DNA from: Thermoplasmata archaeon
GTDB lineage: Archaea > Thermoplasmatota > Thermoplasmata > Thermoplasmatales > Thermoplasmataceae
DNA: 12,168 nt
Assembly (NCBI GenBank): GCA_021827885.1
Contig: JAKAUD010000139.1
Location: 1-12,168, forward strand
Reading direction: 5' to 3'
Both the position numbers and the translations under genes were made by a program. The notes under the pieces were generated by a model. It saw only the letters and a list, made by a program, of their open reading frames with translations, did not search any database and was not told the DNA's origin. This document shows positions 1 to 6,375 of this stretch, one piece after another; within the stretch, counting starts at the first letter, position 1; every line of letters starts with the position of its first letter.

Positions 1-790
1 TCATTGTGTCGTATTGACGTGTCAGGATATCTGATATCTTGTTGCGGAAATCCATTCTCTGGTTAGCAATGTGTTCCTGCAGTGTTGCTACCTTTATCCT
101 TGCCTTGTCCTGGTTTTTAGATCCTTTCTGTTTCTTTGCCAGTTGTCTCTGTCTCTTTGCAAGTTTCTTTTCTGATTTCTTCAGGTTCCTTGGATTGCTG
201 ATCTGTATACCATCAGACAGTGTGAGGAATTCAGTTATACCGACATCCATGCTTACCGATGTGGATGGTTTTATCTCTCTGGATTCAGGTATTTCATTCG
301 GTGTTTCGGCAAGGATTGAAACGTAATATTTACCGGAATCTGTCTTGGATATTGTGAGGCTTGTTGCTTTCCCTTCAATATCCATGTGCATGATCATCCG
401 TAATGGTGCCTTGAATTTTGGTAATATGAGACGATTGCCATTAATGCTGAAATGTTGAGGTACAGAGAATGATCCACCGTTCCTCTTCTTCCTGAACCGT
501 GGATATCTGGTGATCTTCTTGAAGAATCCATGAAAGGCACTGTCCAGGTGCATCACAACCTGTTGAACACTTTGGGAATTGATTTCATTAAGCCATGGGT
601 ATTCCTTCTTCAATGAGGGTAAAAGCAATGCCGTTTCCCTGTATGTCATGCCCTTTCCAGTTTCCGTATACCGACTATTTCGTGTATTGAGGAAATGATT
701 CCACACAAACCTGCATAATCCAATATGCTTCTCAATGAGAATCTTCTGATCCTCATTGGGGTACATCCTGAATCTGTAGGCTTTGTACAT
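1..790 (-). CDS. tnpB: IS200/IS605-family TnpB, N-terminal part (cut by window edge)
   Basis: RNA-guided DNA endonuclease of IS200/IS605 or IS1341-type elements (the ancestor group of Cas12). Reading from the ATG at 790 gives 263 uninterrupted codons running off position 1. The N-terminus MYKAYRFRMYPNEDQ, the stretch PSLKKEYPWL (58-67), the segment LDSAFHGFFKK with YPRFRKK behind it (82-102), and RuvC-I motif MDVGI with the catalytic Asp at residue 182 are typical of the family. A Lys/Arg/Gln-rich helix follows (205-222). The RuvC-II Glu, zinc ribbon and RuvC-III Asp would lie outside the window, so intactness is unknown. The start is supported by tandem in-frame TAA TAA codons 27-32 nt upstream and by family length. 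No tnpA lies upstream, so this is either a tnpB-only element or tnpA lies beyond the left edge. It is read in the same direction as queD-queC. Confidence 0.93.
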   Translation of the reverse strand, partial: MYKAYRFRMYPNEDQKILIEKHIGLCRFVWNHFLNTRNSRYTETGKGMTYRETALLLPSLKKEYPWLNEINSQSVQQVVMHLDSAFHGFFKKITRYPRFRKKRNGGSFSVPQHFSINGNRLILPKFKAPLRMIMHMDIEGKATSLTISKTDSGKYYVSILAETPNEIPESREIKPSTSVSMDVGITEFLTLSDGIQISNPRNLKKSEKKLAKRQRQLAKKQKGSKNQDKARIKVATLQEHIANQRMDFRNKISDILTRQYDTM

Positions 791-840
791 GCTATTTGTG
801 TAATTGTATCGTGGTTATTACATGTTGTGTTCGCTCTCAT

Positions 841-860
841 CCAACGACTTCAGTCGTTGG
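841..860. repeat. Left-end hairpin of the tnpB element
   Basis: The 20 bases form an almost perfect palindrome (CCAACGAC, TTCA loop, GTCGTTGG). It sits 50 bp upstream of the tnpB start, where IS200/IS605 elements carry the subterminal hairpin that the Y1 transposase binds. The exact cleavage point cannot be fixed from one copy. Bases 861-875, just outside the hairpin, probably include the element boundary. Confidence 0.75.
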
Positions 861-1596
861 TTTTCACGCTCACCTGCTTATAAAAATCAGGCAAAAAATC
901 ATATTCTATAGGATCCTTGATGCCCGCTTCCATGAATCCTCTCAGCCTTAAGAGGCACGAGTCACACTTTCCGCATGCTTTTTTGTTTCCCTCATAGCAC
1001 GAATGTGTCATTTCATATGGAACACCCAGAGATGTACCTATAGTTATTATCTCAGATTTCCTTAATTTTTGGAGTGGAACTTCAATATGAAATTCCTCAT
1101 TAATGCCTATCCTCGTCCCGGAATTAAGGGCTCTGGTCATTGCTTCGAAGAATTCAGGCCTGCAATCCGGATACCCTGAATAATCAAGGGCGTTTGCCCC
1201 TATGAATATGGTGTTAAATCCAATGGTCTCTGCCAGTGAGGCAGCTATTGTTATGAACATGATATTTCTTGAAGGGACATAAGTATTGGGCAGCTCGTTT
1301 TTGTCCCTTTGCAAGTTTCCCTCTTCCACCTTGATGTTGGATGTAAGTGAACTCCCACCTATCTGGGTAAGGTCAATCTTAAAGATTTTCTGTTCTATGG
1401 AATAGTGTTTTGCCAGTTTTTTTGACATCTCAAGTTCGATTCGGTGCCTCTGTCCGTAATCGAAGGAAAGTCCAATGATATGATAGTTTCTTTCAAGCGC
1501 GATTGCAGCAACGGTAGCTGAATCCAATCCTCCCGAAAGAAGAACGATGCCCTTTTTTTCATGTTCAATGGTCAAAGTGCCCACTCCATTCAGCAC
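850..1596 (-). CDS. queC: 7-cyano-7-deazaguanine (preQ0) synthase QueC
   Basis: ATP-dependent conversion of 7-carboxy-7-deazaguanine to preQ0, the precursor that archaea insert at G15 of tRNA to make archaeosine; cytosolic. The PP-loop SGGLDS is at residues 21-26, YGQRH at 47-51, VPSRN at 107-111 and SGYPDCRPEF at 140-149. Zinc ligands C200, C208, C211 and C214 appear as CxnCGKCxxC. All family landmarks are intact. The ATG at 1596 gives a 32-nt overlap with queD; a TTG at 1575 (11-nt overlap) preceded by GGAGTG is an equally good start and shortens the N-terminus by seven residues. The C-terminus runs past the usual DPIEY-type end, and its last codons (TND and stop) lie in the hairpin of the downstream insertion element, so the native tail was probably altered. 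It is translated with queD. Confidence 0.95.
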   Translation of the reverse strand: MLNGVGTLTIEHEKKGIVLLSGGLDSATVAAIALERNYHIIGLSFDYGQRHRIELEMSKKLAKHYSIEQKIFKIDLTQIGGSSLTSNIKVEEGNLQRDKNELPNTYVPSRNIMFITIAASLAETIGFNTIFIGANALDYSGYPDCRPEFFEAMTRALNSGTRIGINEEFHIEVPLQKLRKSEIITIGTSLGVPYEMTHSCYEGNKKACGKCDSCLLRLRGFMEAGIKDPIEYDFLPDFYKQVSVKTND

Positions 1597-2041
1597 CCTG
1601 TCCTGGTCCCTCTTGAACGGATAGCCACAAGGTTTTTACATTCTTTTCATCCTTCAATGCATTCATCAGTTTTGTGCCAAGATATACAGACAACTCTTCG
1701 CTGGATGTTGTTTGCGTATCAACAAAGGCAACAAATTGTTCCGGTATGGTCATCCGGACCTCGCCATATGAAATGTGGACATAATCATCCTTTATTTCAT
1801 ACTTCGAATATTTCATTCTTGAGGGCAACAGAAGCTTGTGATCCAGGGGGGCAATCAGTTCTCTCATATTCCTTTTGATCACGCCAAAATCCGCAAGGAT
1901 CCCTTCCTTTACTTCCCCTTCCAAACTCAATTTAATGCCATAATCGTGGCCGTGGAGCCTTGAACACTTATCGTGCTCCGGTATGAAATGGGCAGCTGAG
2001 AATCTTAAATTCGTTTGCCATCCGTCTATATGAAGTTTCAT
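1565..2041 (-). CDS. queD: 6-carboxy-5,6,7,8-tetrahydropterin synthase QueD (PTPS family)
   Basis: Converts 7,8-dihydroneopterin triphosphate to 6-carboxytetrahydropterin, the second step of preQ0 synthesis. Zinc ligands are H18 in FSAAHF and H30/H32 in the CSRLHGH motif. The spacing C-x3-HGH, with catalytic Cys26, is the QueD form rather than the PTPS or PTPS-III form. LDHK (66-69) and the late QEGPGQGAEW block carrying E144 fit the family. At 158 residues it is longer than common bacterial QueD proteins (about 120), because of an insertion around residues 73-105. The start at 2041 has no convincing Shine-Dalgarno; A/T-rich sequence about 20-30 nt upstream suits a leaderless promoter. The 3' end overlaps queC, so the two are one operon; queE and the GTP cyclohydrolase are not in the window. 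Confidence 0.93.
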   Translation of the reverse strand: MKLHIDGWQTNLRFSAAHFIPEHDKCSRLHGHDYGIKLSLEGEVKEGILADFGVIKRNMRELIAPLDHKLLLPSRMKYSKYEIKDDYVHISYGEVRMTIPEQFVAFVDTQTTSSEELSVYLGTKLMNALKDEKNVKTLWLSVQEGPGQGAEWSGHFDH

Positions 2042-2149
2042 GTTTTCATTATTCTATTTTAATTCAAATATCTATTGAATGATTATTTGTCAGCATTCAA
2101 ACTTGCATTCAACTTAATTATTCACGCCATTGAAAGGAAAATCAAAGGA
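2042..2149. promoter_or_regulatory. queD upstream region with three TTGAATG/CATTCAA heptamers
   Basis: This 108-bp gap holds TTGAATG at 2075-2081 and CATTCAA at 2094-2100 and 2106-2112. The first two form an inverted repeat with a 12-bp spacer, and the last two are direct repeats at 12-bp spacing. They lie about 35-70 bp upstream of the queD start, just beyond its likely TATA region, where a regulator could bind. The heptamer also occurs in the nearby coding end (2176-2182), so chance in A/T-rich DNA is possible. Confidence 0.3.
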
Positions 2150-2596
2150 TCAACTTTTATCTTCCTTCATGAGGTCATTCAATTTTGATCCTTTATCCAC
2201 CTTTATCGATATCAATCCCACGATAATGATGTAAAGCCATGCTATCAGGGAGAAAGCTCTTCCGAAAGAATAATTTGCGAACTGTATGTGTCCTGCAAGT
2301 GCTACAGGGGATATTGGAGGCAATGCGACCACACCGGAAAGAAAGTAAACTGCGAGGTTAAACATTGTAAAAAGCACTGAGGGCAAATACCATATTCTCA
2401 AACCAAGCAAGAAGACCATTCCTATGACGATAAAGGCAGCCACTTCAATCTCCAGCCAGAATGTTACGTAGGGAAAAGATGATGGAGAGGCATATAGATG
2501 TGCAGCAGCATTAAGAAGGGCAAAACTCAGAACCGTAAATCTGAGGAACTTAATCTTTGAGTATCCACCTGTAAGGCTTTGCAAAAATTCATTCAT
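2150..2596 (-). CDS. Small four-helix membrane protein of unknown function
   Basis: I do not recognise this family. The 148 residues contain four hydrophobic stretches that read as membrane helices: about 15-36, 47-67, 70-92 and 114-131. The loop between helices 3 and 4 holds VALPPISPVALAGH. The C-terminus is charged (KVDKGSKLNDLMKEDKS) and the N-terminus short. There is no cleavable signal peptide, metal motif or catalytic motif. It lies on the same strand as queD, 108 bp upstream of it, and is probably a separate unit because that gap carries promoter-like sequence. The start ATG at 2596 lies inside an 8-bp inverted repeat. The conserved-looking reading frame, composition like its neighbours and clear helix pattern make it a real gene. 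Confidence 0.75.
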   Translation of the reverse strand: MNEFLQSLTGGYSKIKFLRFTVLSFALLNAAAHLYASPSSFPYVTFWLEIEVAAFIVIGMVFLLGLRIWYLPSVLFTMFNLAVYFLSGVVALPPISPVALAGHIQFANYSFGRAFSLIAWLYIIIVGLISIKVDKGSKLNDLMKEDKS

Positions 2597-2625
2597 GATA
2601 TTTCACATTTCGAAGAGAATATCAT
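2595..2625. promoter_or_regulatory. Inverted repeat across the start of the membrane protein gene
   Basis: ATGATATT (2595-2602) and AATATCAT (2618-2625) are perfect 8-bp inverted repeats separated by 15 bp. On the minus strand the right arm lies 22-29 nt before the ATG, where a TATA box of a leaderless gene would be, and the left arm covers the start codon. This is a plausible operator; a function is not shown. Confidence 0.35.
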
Positions 2626-2668
2626 AGTACAAAACAATTGGCACTCAGATATGAGGTATTATAGCCAT

Positions 2669-2688
2669 GTGTGGGTATTACCCCACAC
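2669..2688. repeat. GTGTGGG/CCCACAC hairpin
   Basis: A perfect 7-bp G/C-rich stem with loop TATTAC stands out in A/T-rich surroundings. It is not followed by a T-run on either strand, so it is a poor terminator. It could be an operator, a structured RNA end or a remnant of a small repeat. Confidence 0.4.
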
Positions 2689-2809
2689 TATAAGCCTTCT
2701 GCAACCCAGTGTTTTCAATGAGAAACGATGCGGATAACAATCATTCACCATCATTATTTATCGATTCATAACGATCGCCATAAGACCTATAATCGCTTAA
2801 TTATCACAT

Positions 2810-2827
2810 TAGTTAAATATTAAACTA
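2810..2827. promoter_or_regulatory. 18-bp near-palindrome, operator-like
   Basis: TAGTT-A-AATATT-A-AACTA is symmetrical except for one A/A pair in each half. It lies about 90 bp upstream of the TATA box of the DUF835/gvpD unit. A/T-rich DNA gives weak dyads easily, so this is tentative. Confidence 0.3.
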
Positions 2828-2905
2828 TTATTGCAACACTTAGAATCTGGTATTAGCAATAATTATCTTTTGCGAAACTTTCCTCACCTAAAATCAAAAT
2901 TTAGC

Positions 2906-2921
2906 GAAGAAAATTTAAATA
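2906..2921 (+). promoter_or_regulatory. Archaeal core promoter (BRE + TATA) of the DUF835/GvpD unit
   Basis: The purine-rich GAAGAAAA is followed by TTTAAATA (2914-2921). The box centre lies 26-27 nt before the ATG at 2944, the spacing expected when transcription starts at the start codon. The mRNA is therefore probably leaderless. Confidence 0.65.
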
Positions 2922-2943
2922 ATGACTTAATGCTTCAAGGGAA

Positions 2944-3810
2944 ATGATAGTTTTATATGACCAAGATGGAAGTCATTCTGACATATTGAATAACCTGATG
3001 AAACCATTGGGTATTCCATATAAAATTATCAACAAATTTGATGAATCTGCAGTCATCGGGGAAAAGGCAACCAGCCTGATAATATACCTAACAAAAGCCA
3101 TTGATGACGATCTGAAAGATTTCTTAATGCTCAACACCAGAGATTATCACCTAATTATATTCATGGACAAAGAAATTGAACTGGATGATTACATAAAGTA
3201 TAGCTCTGAGAATATTGTTCTAAAAACAAAGGATCTGAACGAAATGCGAATCACATTGAGGCTTGCCATGACCGACAGCAAGGTGAGAAGATTAAGGTCA
3301 ATAGACAGCACCTCTATTTTCCTAGCAAAGAACGGTCTGTACCCAGGAATCATCTACCATACGGAACCTGAGAAAACTAAGCTTTTCCTTTCAATGTTGT
3401 TTTCAGATAACATCGACAAAGAAAAGATTCTGGTAATCTCAAGAAGTAATTTTAGAATGGAGATTCCAGAAGTCCTGAACATTGAAAATTTCATCTGGGT
3501 TACGGATAGCATCGGGGCAGGAAGAAACAGGCCGGCGAACCTTTCATTCATCATGGAAACAATACAGAAAAAGATCATAGATGATGGGGCTAACCTCATA
3601 TTCATTGACATTTTCGATCTGCTCATGATTTATCACTCCTTTTTTGAGGTTGCACGCGCATTTGAGCAATTAAAGAGCGCAGTAATTGAAAGAAATCTCT
3701 ATTTTATAATGGTGCTGGATGAGGATGCAATGGAGAAAATACAATATGGAATGATTACCAGATTTTCAGAGGAATGGCTTAACAAAGCCGTTAACGATCT
3801 CAATAAATAG
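2944..3810 (+). CDS. DUF835 protein with degenerate receiver-like N-terminal domain
   Basis: Residues about 134-265 match the archaeal DUF835 pattern: IIYHTEPEKTKLFL, then KILVISRS, then FIWVTDSIGAG, the hydrophobic strand ANLIFIDIFDLL (216-227) and YFIMVLDEDAM near the end. DUF835 resembles a RecA/KaiC-type core without a Walker A loop; none is seen here. Residues 1-110 look like a response-regulator fold: acidic D6/D8 after the first strand, and a late VLKTKDLNEM like the conserved Lys-turn. The central strand reads IIYLTK, where the phosphorylated Asp would be expected, so phosphotransfer is unlikely. It is cytosolic, with no membrane segment. Seven bases separate it from the ATPase gene, so it is very likely co-expressed and perhaps a partner of the ATPase. 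The exact role is unknown. Confidence 0.8.
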   Translation: MIVLYDQDGSHSDILNNLMKPLGIPYKIINKFDESAVIGEKATSLIIYLTKAIDDDLKDFLMLNTRDYHLIIFMDKEIELDDYIKYSSENIVLKTKDLNEMRITLRLAMTDSKVRRLRSIDSTSIFLAKNGLYPGIIYHTEPEKTKLFLSMLFSDNIDKEKILVISRSNFRMEIPEVLNIENFIWVTDSIGAGRNRPANLSFIMETIQKKIIDDGANLIFIDIFDLLMIYHSFFEVARAFEQLKSAVIERNLYFIMVLDEDAMEKIQYGMITRFSEEWLNKAVNDLNK

Positions 3811-3817
3811 GTGTTCA

Positions 3818-5263
3818 ATGAAAGATAATAAGGTATTAGGGCTATTTTCGGAGTTCTTCAATCAAAAATATGGAAAATCCCTTGTGGTTAAGGGAAAACC
3901 AGGTTCGGGGAAGACTACTTTTGCCCTTGAATTCACAGGAATGGTATACAAGGAAAACCCTGTGCATTACCTGTCTTCAAGATTTAGCGATGATCCATTA
4001 AAAGACATCTTTGATTTTATAGATGAGGTTTCCTATAGATCTAACAAGGAAACAATAGAATTCAAGGAGAACTTTACATCAGTCAAAACAGATTCCCTGA
4101 AGAAACTTGAGGTCATGATTGAAGAAAAGCAGGTCAACTCATCTTCAAGCGGGCTCATATTCAACATTCAGGAAGTGATTCCGGAAATAAATGCCATTTA
4201 TTCGTTTGTGGAGGACAACGCTGGTACCAACCCCATCATAATTCTCGATTCGATTGAAGCCCTCGCGCAGAAATATGGAATAGATGAAGGCATACTATTT
4301 TCCGTTCTTCAGAACGACCTTGTTGAACATTCCGGGGCTGGCCTTGTGGTGATCCTGGAAAATACAGGCAATGCGCAGTTGGAATACTTTGCTGACGGTG
4401 TAGTGAGCCTTGACTACAAGATCATGAGCGACTACCTGGTTAGGACGATGAGGATCGAGAAATTCAGGGGACTGGCAATAGGGTCAAACCCAACATTTCT
4501 TTACTCTCTTAAGGACGGGAGGTTTAATGTTTTTCCGCAGCCAGAATTTGATTACCCTAAGAAGAGGCTTAAAAAGCCGGAAACCAAGACAATAAAGCAA
4601 TATGAGGTACCGCTTGGCAACCCTTCATTTTTGCCTCTGACAGGAAACGCAGAAGATGGGGTGGCTCTTGGAACCGTCGTGATTCTTCACAGGAAGAACA
4701 TTTCTGAAATCATGGATAACGCCGTGAACCTGTTCAAGAATAATCTTATCAAGCAAACGATCTCAGAAGGGCGGGGTGTTATTGATGTCACGTCAAGCAG
4801 CTATGAGACGTCAAGAACCCTGGTTTCCGCTGTCGATACCGATCTCCTGAAGCATTATATAACCGCTGAGAGAACAAAGAGATCCAATCCTTACGTGATA
4901 AACCTGGAAGGAAAGAGCATGTTTGCCGATTTCCCGAACGAAGTTATTGATTTCTTCATGTCTTCTTCAGTCAGGCCAAACGTTTACATTTTCTCAACGG
5001 ATTTCCTTTCTTTCACATATGGACCAAATTTCATAGGGGAGCTTATAAACATAATAAACGAAATCAGGATAACGGGAATTGTTGTAATCATAGCTGATAA
5101 TGAATACTATGAAAAACTCAGCCATTATTCAGGATTGACCATACATTTCTCAGAATCATCCGGTTCCGTACTTGTTTCATCAGGAACAAATAAGCTGTTT
5201 GTCATGAACCTGGGGAAGGATAATGAGGGATGGCCAATAATAAATTTGACTGAAATAAACTGA
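3818..5263 (+). CDS. GvpD-like / RAD55-KaiC-like P-loop ATPase
   Basis: A RecA-superfamily ATPase of 481 residues. Walker A is KGKPGSGKTTF (25-35), Walker B is PIIILDS (139-145), and the later TMRIEKFRG (210-218) is the strand and basic motif common to KaiC/RAD55 proteins. The opening, LFSEFFNQKYGKSLVVKG, and overall length resemble archaeal GvpD, known in haloarchaea as a regulator that opposes the activator GvpE. The C-terminal half (about 250-481) lacks a second P-loop but includes a RecA-like strand pattern such as NVYIFSTDFL and GIVVIIADNE. No gvpA or other gas vesicle gene is here, so a general regulatory or signalling ATPase is more likely than gas vesicle control. AGGTG four bases before the ATG is a possible ribosome site, consistent with translation as second gene of the operon. 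Confidence 0.8.
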   Translation: MKDNKVLGLFSEFFNQKYGKSLVVKGKPGSGKTTFALEFTGMVYKENPVHYLSSRFSDDPLKDIFDFIDEVSYRSNKETIEFKENFTSVKTDSLKKLEVMIEEKQVNSSSSGLIFNIQEVIPEINAIYSFVEDNAGTNPIIILDSIEALAQKYGIDEGILFSVLQNDLVEHSGAGLVVILENTGNAQLEYFADGVVSLDYKIMSDYLVRTMRIEKFRGLAIGSNPTFLYSLKDGRFNVFPQPEFDYPKKRLKKPETKTIKQYEVPLGNPSFLPLTGNAEDGVALGTVVILHRKNISEIMDNAVNLFKNNLIKQTISEGRGVIDVTSSSYETSRTLVSAVDTDLLKHYITAERTKRSNPYVINLEGKSMFADFPNEVIDFFMSSSVRPNVYIFSTDFLSFTYGPNFIGELINIINEIRITGIVVIIADNEYYEKLSHYSGLTIHFSESSGSVLVSSGTNKLFVMNLGKDNEGWPIINLTEIN

Positions 5264-5321
5264 AATTTTGAGAGTCCACGGCCTTCAGATAATATATTGG
5301 TTTTCATTGGGGCAGCTTGAT

Positions 5322-5340
5322 GAAAGGTAAAACTTAATTT
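5322..5340 (+). promoter_or_regulatory. Core promoter of hemB
   Basis: GAAAGGTAAAA (BRE-like) leads into CTTAATTT (5333-5340), centred about 25 nt before the hemB ATG. No Shine-Dalgarno is present next to that ATG (CTCTTCTTTC precedes it), which supports a leaderless start. Confidence 0.5.
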
Positions 5341-5360
5341 CTTGCGTTAACTCTTCTTTC

Positions 5361-6350
5361 ATGTATCCAAAAAACCGGATCAGGAGATTGCGCATAAGCG
5401 AGAATATGAGAAATCTTGTTGCAGAAAGCTCCATAGATATAGGGCATATGGTAATGCCAGTTTTTATAGACGAATCATTGAACGAAAAGAAGAAAATCGA
5501 ATCTATGACAGGAATATACCAGCACTCTCTGAATTCCGCGGAAGAATATGCAACAATGCTGAAAAGGATTGGTGTCAAATGGGTTCTCCTTTTCGGTATT
5601 CCAAAATCCAAGGACGCGGAAGCCACGGAAGCGTATAATGGTAACGGGATAATACAGAGGGCAGTGCCGATATTCAGGGGAAAAGGCATAGGCGTTATTA
5701 CAGATCTGTGCATGTGCGAATACACGAGCCATGGGCATTGCGGGATATTGAAGGGCTCCTATGTTGATAATGATTCCACCATAAACGTGTACGGAAAGAT
5801 AGCAGTTTCTCAAGCAGAGAGCGGAGCGGACATAATTGCCCCATCGGGAATGATGGATGGGCAGGTGGGAAAGATAAGAGAGTACCTGGACAGTTCCGGT
5901 TTTGAGAACATTCCTATCATGGCTTACAGTGCAAAATATAGCTCAAGCCTCTACGGCCCGTTCAGGGATGCGGCCAGGTCTGCGCCGTCGTTTGGCGACA
6001 GAAAAACATACCAGATGAATCCCCCCAATGCCAGGGAGGCCATGAGGGAAATAGAGCTTGACATAGAGGAAGGAGCAGATATAATAATGGTAAAACCCGC
6101 ATCATTCTACCAGGATATAATCAGGATGGCAAGAGACAGGTTTGATCTCCCAATTGCTGCATACAGTGTAAGCGGGGAGTACCAGATGATAAGGAATGCT
6201 ATAGACAGGAAGTTCCTGAGTGAATCCGCGATTGAAGAAAATACCATGGGCATATTCAGGGCAGGAGCGGACATTGTGATAAGCTACTTCACTGAACAAA
6301 TTGCATCACTAAAGAGTGTGAACGATCAAGTCATAAAATTTAAATCATAA
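5361..6350 (+). CDS. hemB: Porphobilinogen synthase (delta-aminolevulinate dehydratase) HemB
   Basis: Condenses two 5-aminolevulinate molecules to porphobilinogen in tetrapyrrole (heme, siroheme, cobalamin) synthesis; a cytosolic, usually octameric enzyme. The 329-residue length is normal. The zinc-type active site DLCMCEYTSHGHCG gives C117, C119 and C127. The two Schiff-base lysines are K192 in MAYSAKYSSSLYGPFRDA and K245 in IIMVKPASFY. PNAREAMREIELD and AAYSVSGEYQM (266-276) are further family signatures. The Asp/Cys choice marks it as the Zn-dependent, not the Mg-only, class. It has its own promoter 97 bp after the ATPase gene and is followed at 25 bp by a peptidase gene, possibly in one transcript. 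No other heme genes are in the window. Confidence 0.97.
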   Translation: MYPKNRIRRLRISENMRNLVAESSIDIGHMVMPVFIDESLNEKKKIESMTGIYQHSLNSAEEYATMLKRIGVKWVLLFGIPKSKDAEATEAYNGNGIIQRAVPIFRGKGIGVITDLCMCEYTSHGHCGILKGSYVDNDSTINVYGKIAVSQAESGADIIAPSGMMDGQVGKIREYLDSSGFENIPIMAYSAKYSSSLYGPFRDAARSAPSFGDRKTYQMNPPNAREAMREIELDIEEGADIIMVKPASFYQDIIRMARDRFDLPIAAYSVSGEYQMIRNAIDRKFLSESAIEENTMGIFRAGADIVISYFTEQIASLKSVNDQVIKFKS

Positions 6351-6375
6351 GGAATTCTGTAGATGGGAAGGTTCA

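Larger units (their letters stand above)
2597..2943. other. 347-bp intergenic region between divergent genes
   Basis: There is no convincing gene on either strand. The region separates the minus-strand membrane protein from the plus-strand DUF835 gene and is A/T-rich, especially after 2740. It holds the start-codon dyad at its left edge, a 7-bp hairpin at 2669-2688, a near-palindrome at 2810-2827 and a TATA box at 2914-2921. I saw no tRNA-like fold or box C/D motif pair. Confidence 0.7.

Noticed and set aside
39..326. 95-codon plus-strand frame with hydrophobic residues
   Set aside because: Antisense to tnpB; hydrophobic character comes from the complement of Lys-rich codons.
646..840. 64-codon minus-strand frame starting at 840
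   Set aside because: It lies in another frame over the first part of tnpB; tnpB has the clear protein match and its own start at 790.
2042..2112. A preQ1-type riboswitch upstream of queD
   Set aside because: No preQ1 aptamer signature could be seen, the gene is probably leaderless, and such switches are not known in this archaeal setting.
2669..2688. Intrinsic terminator
   Set aside because: The hairpin has no T-run on either side and faces two diverging genes.
3818..5263. A gas vesicle gene cluster
   Set aside because: Only a GvpD-like ATPase is present; no gvpA, gvpN or other structural or chaperone gene is nearby.
5285..5813. Minus-strand frames of 112-146 codons opposite hemB
   Set aside because: They are antisense shadows of a gene with all catalytic residues, and show no motif.
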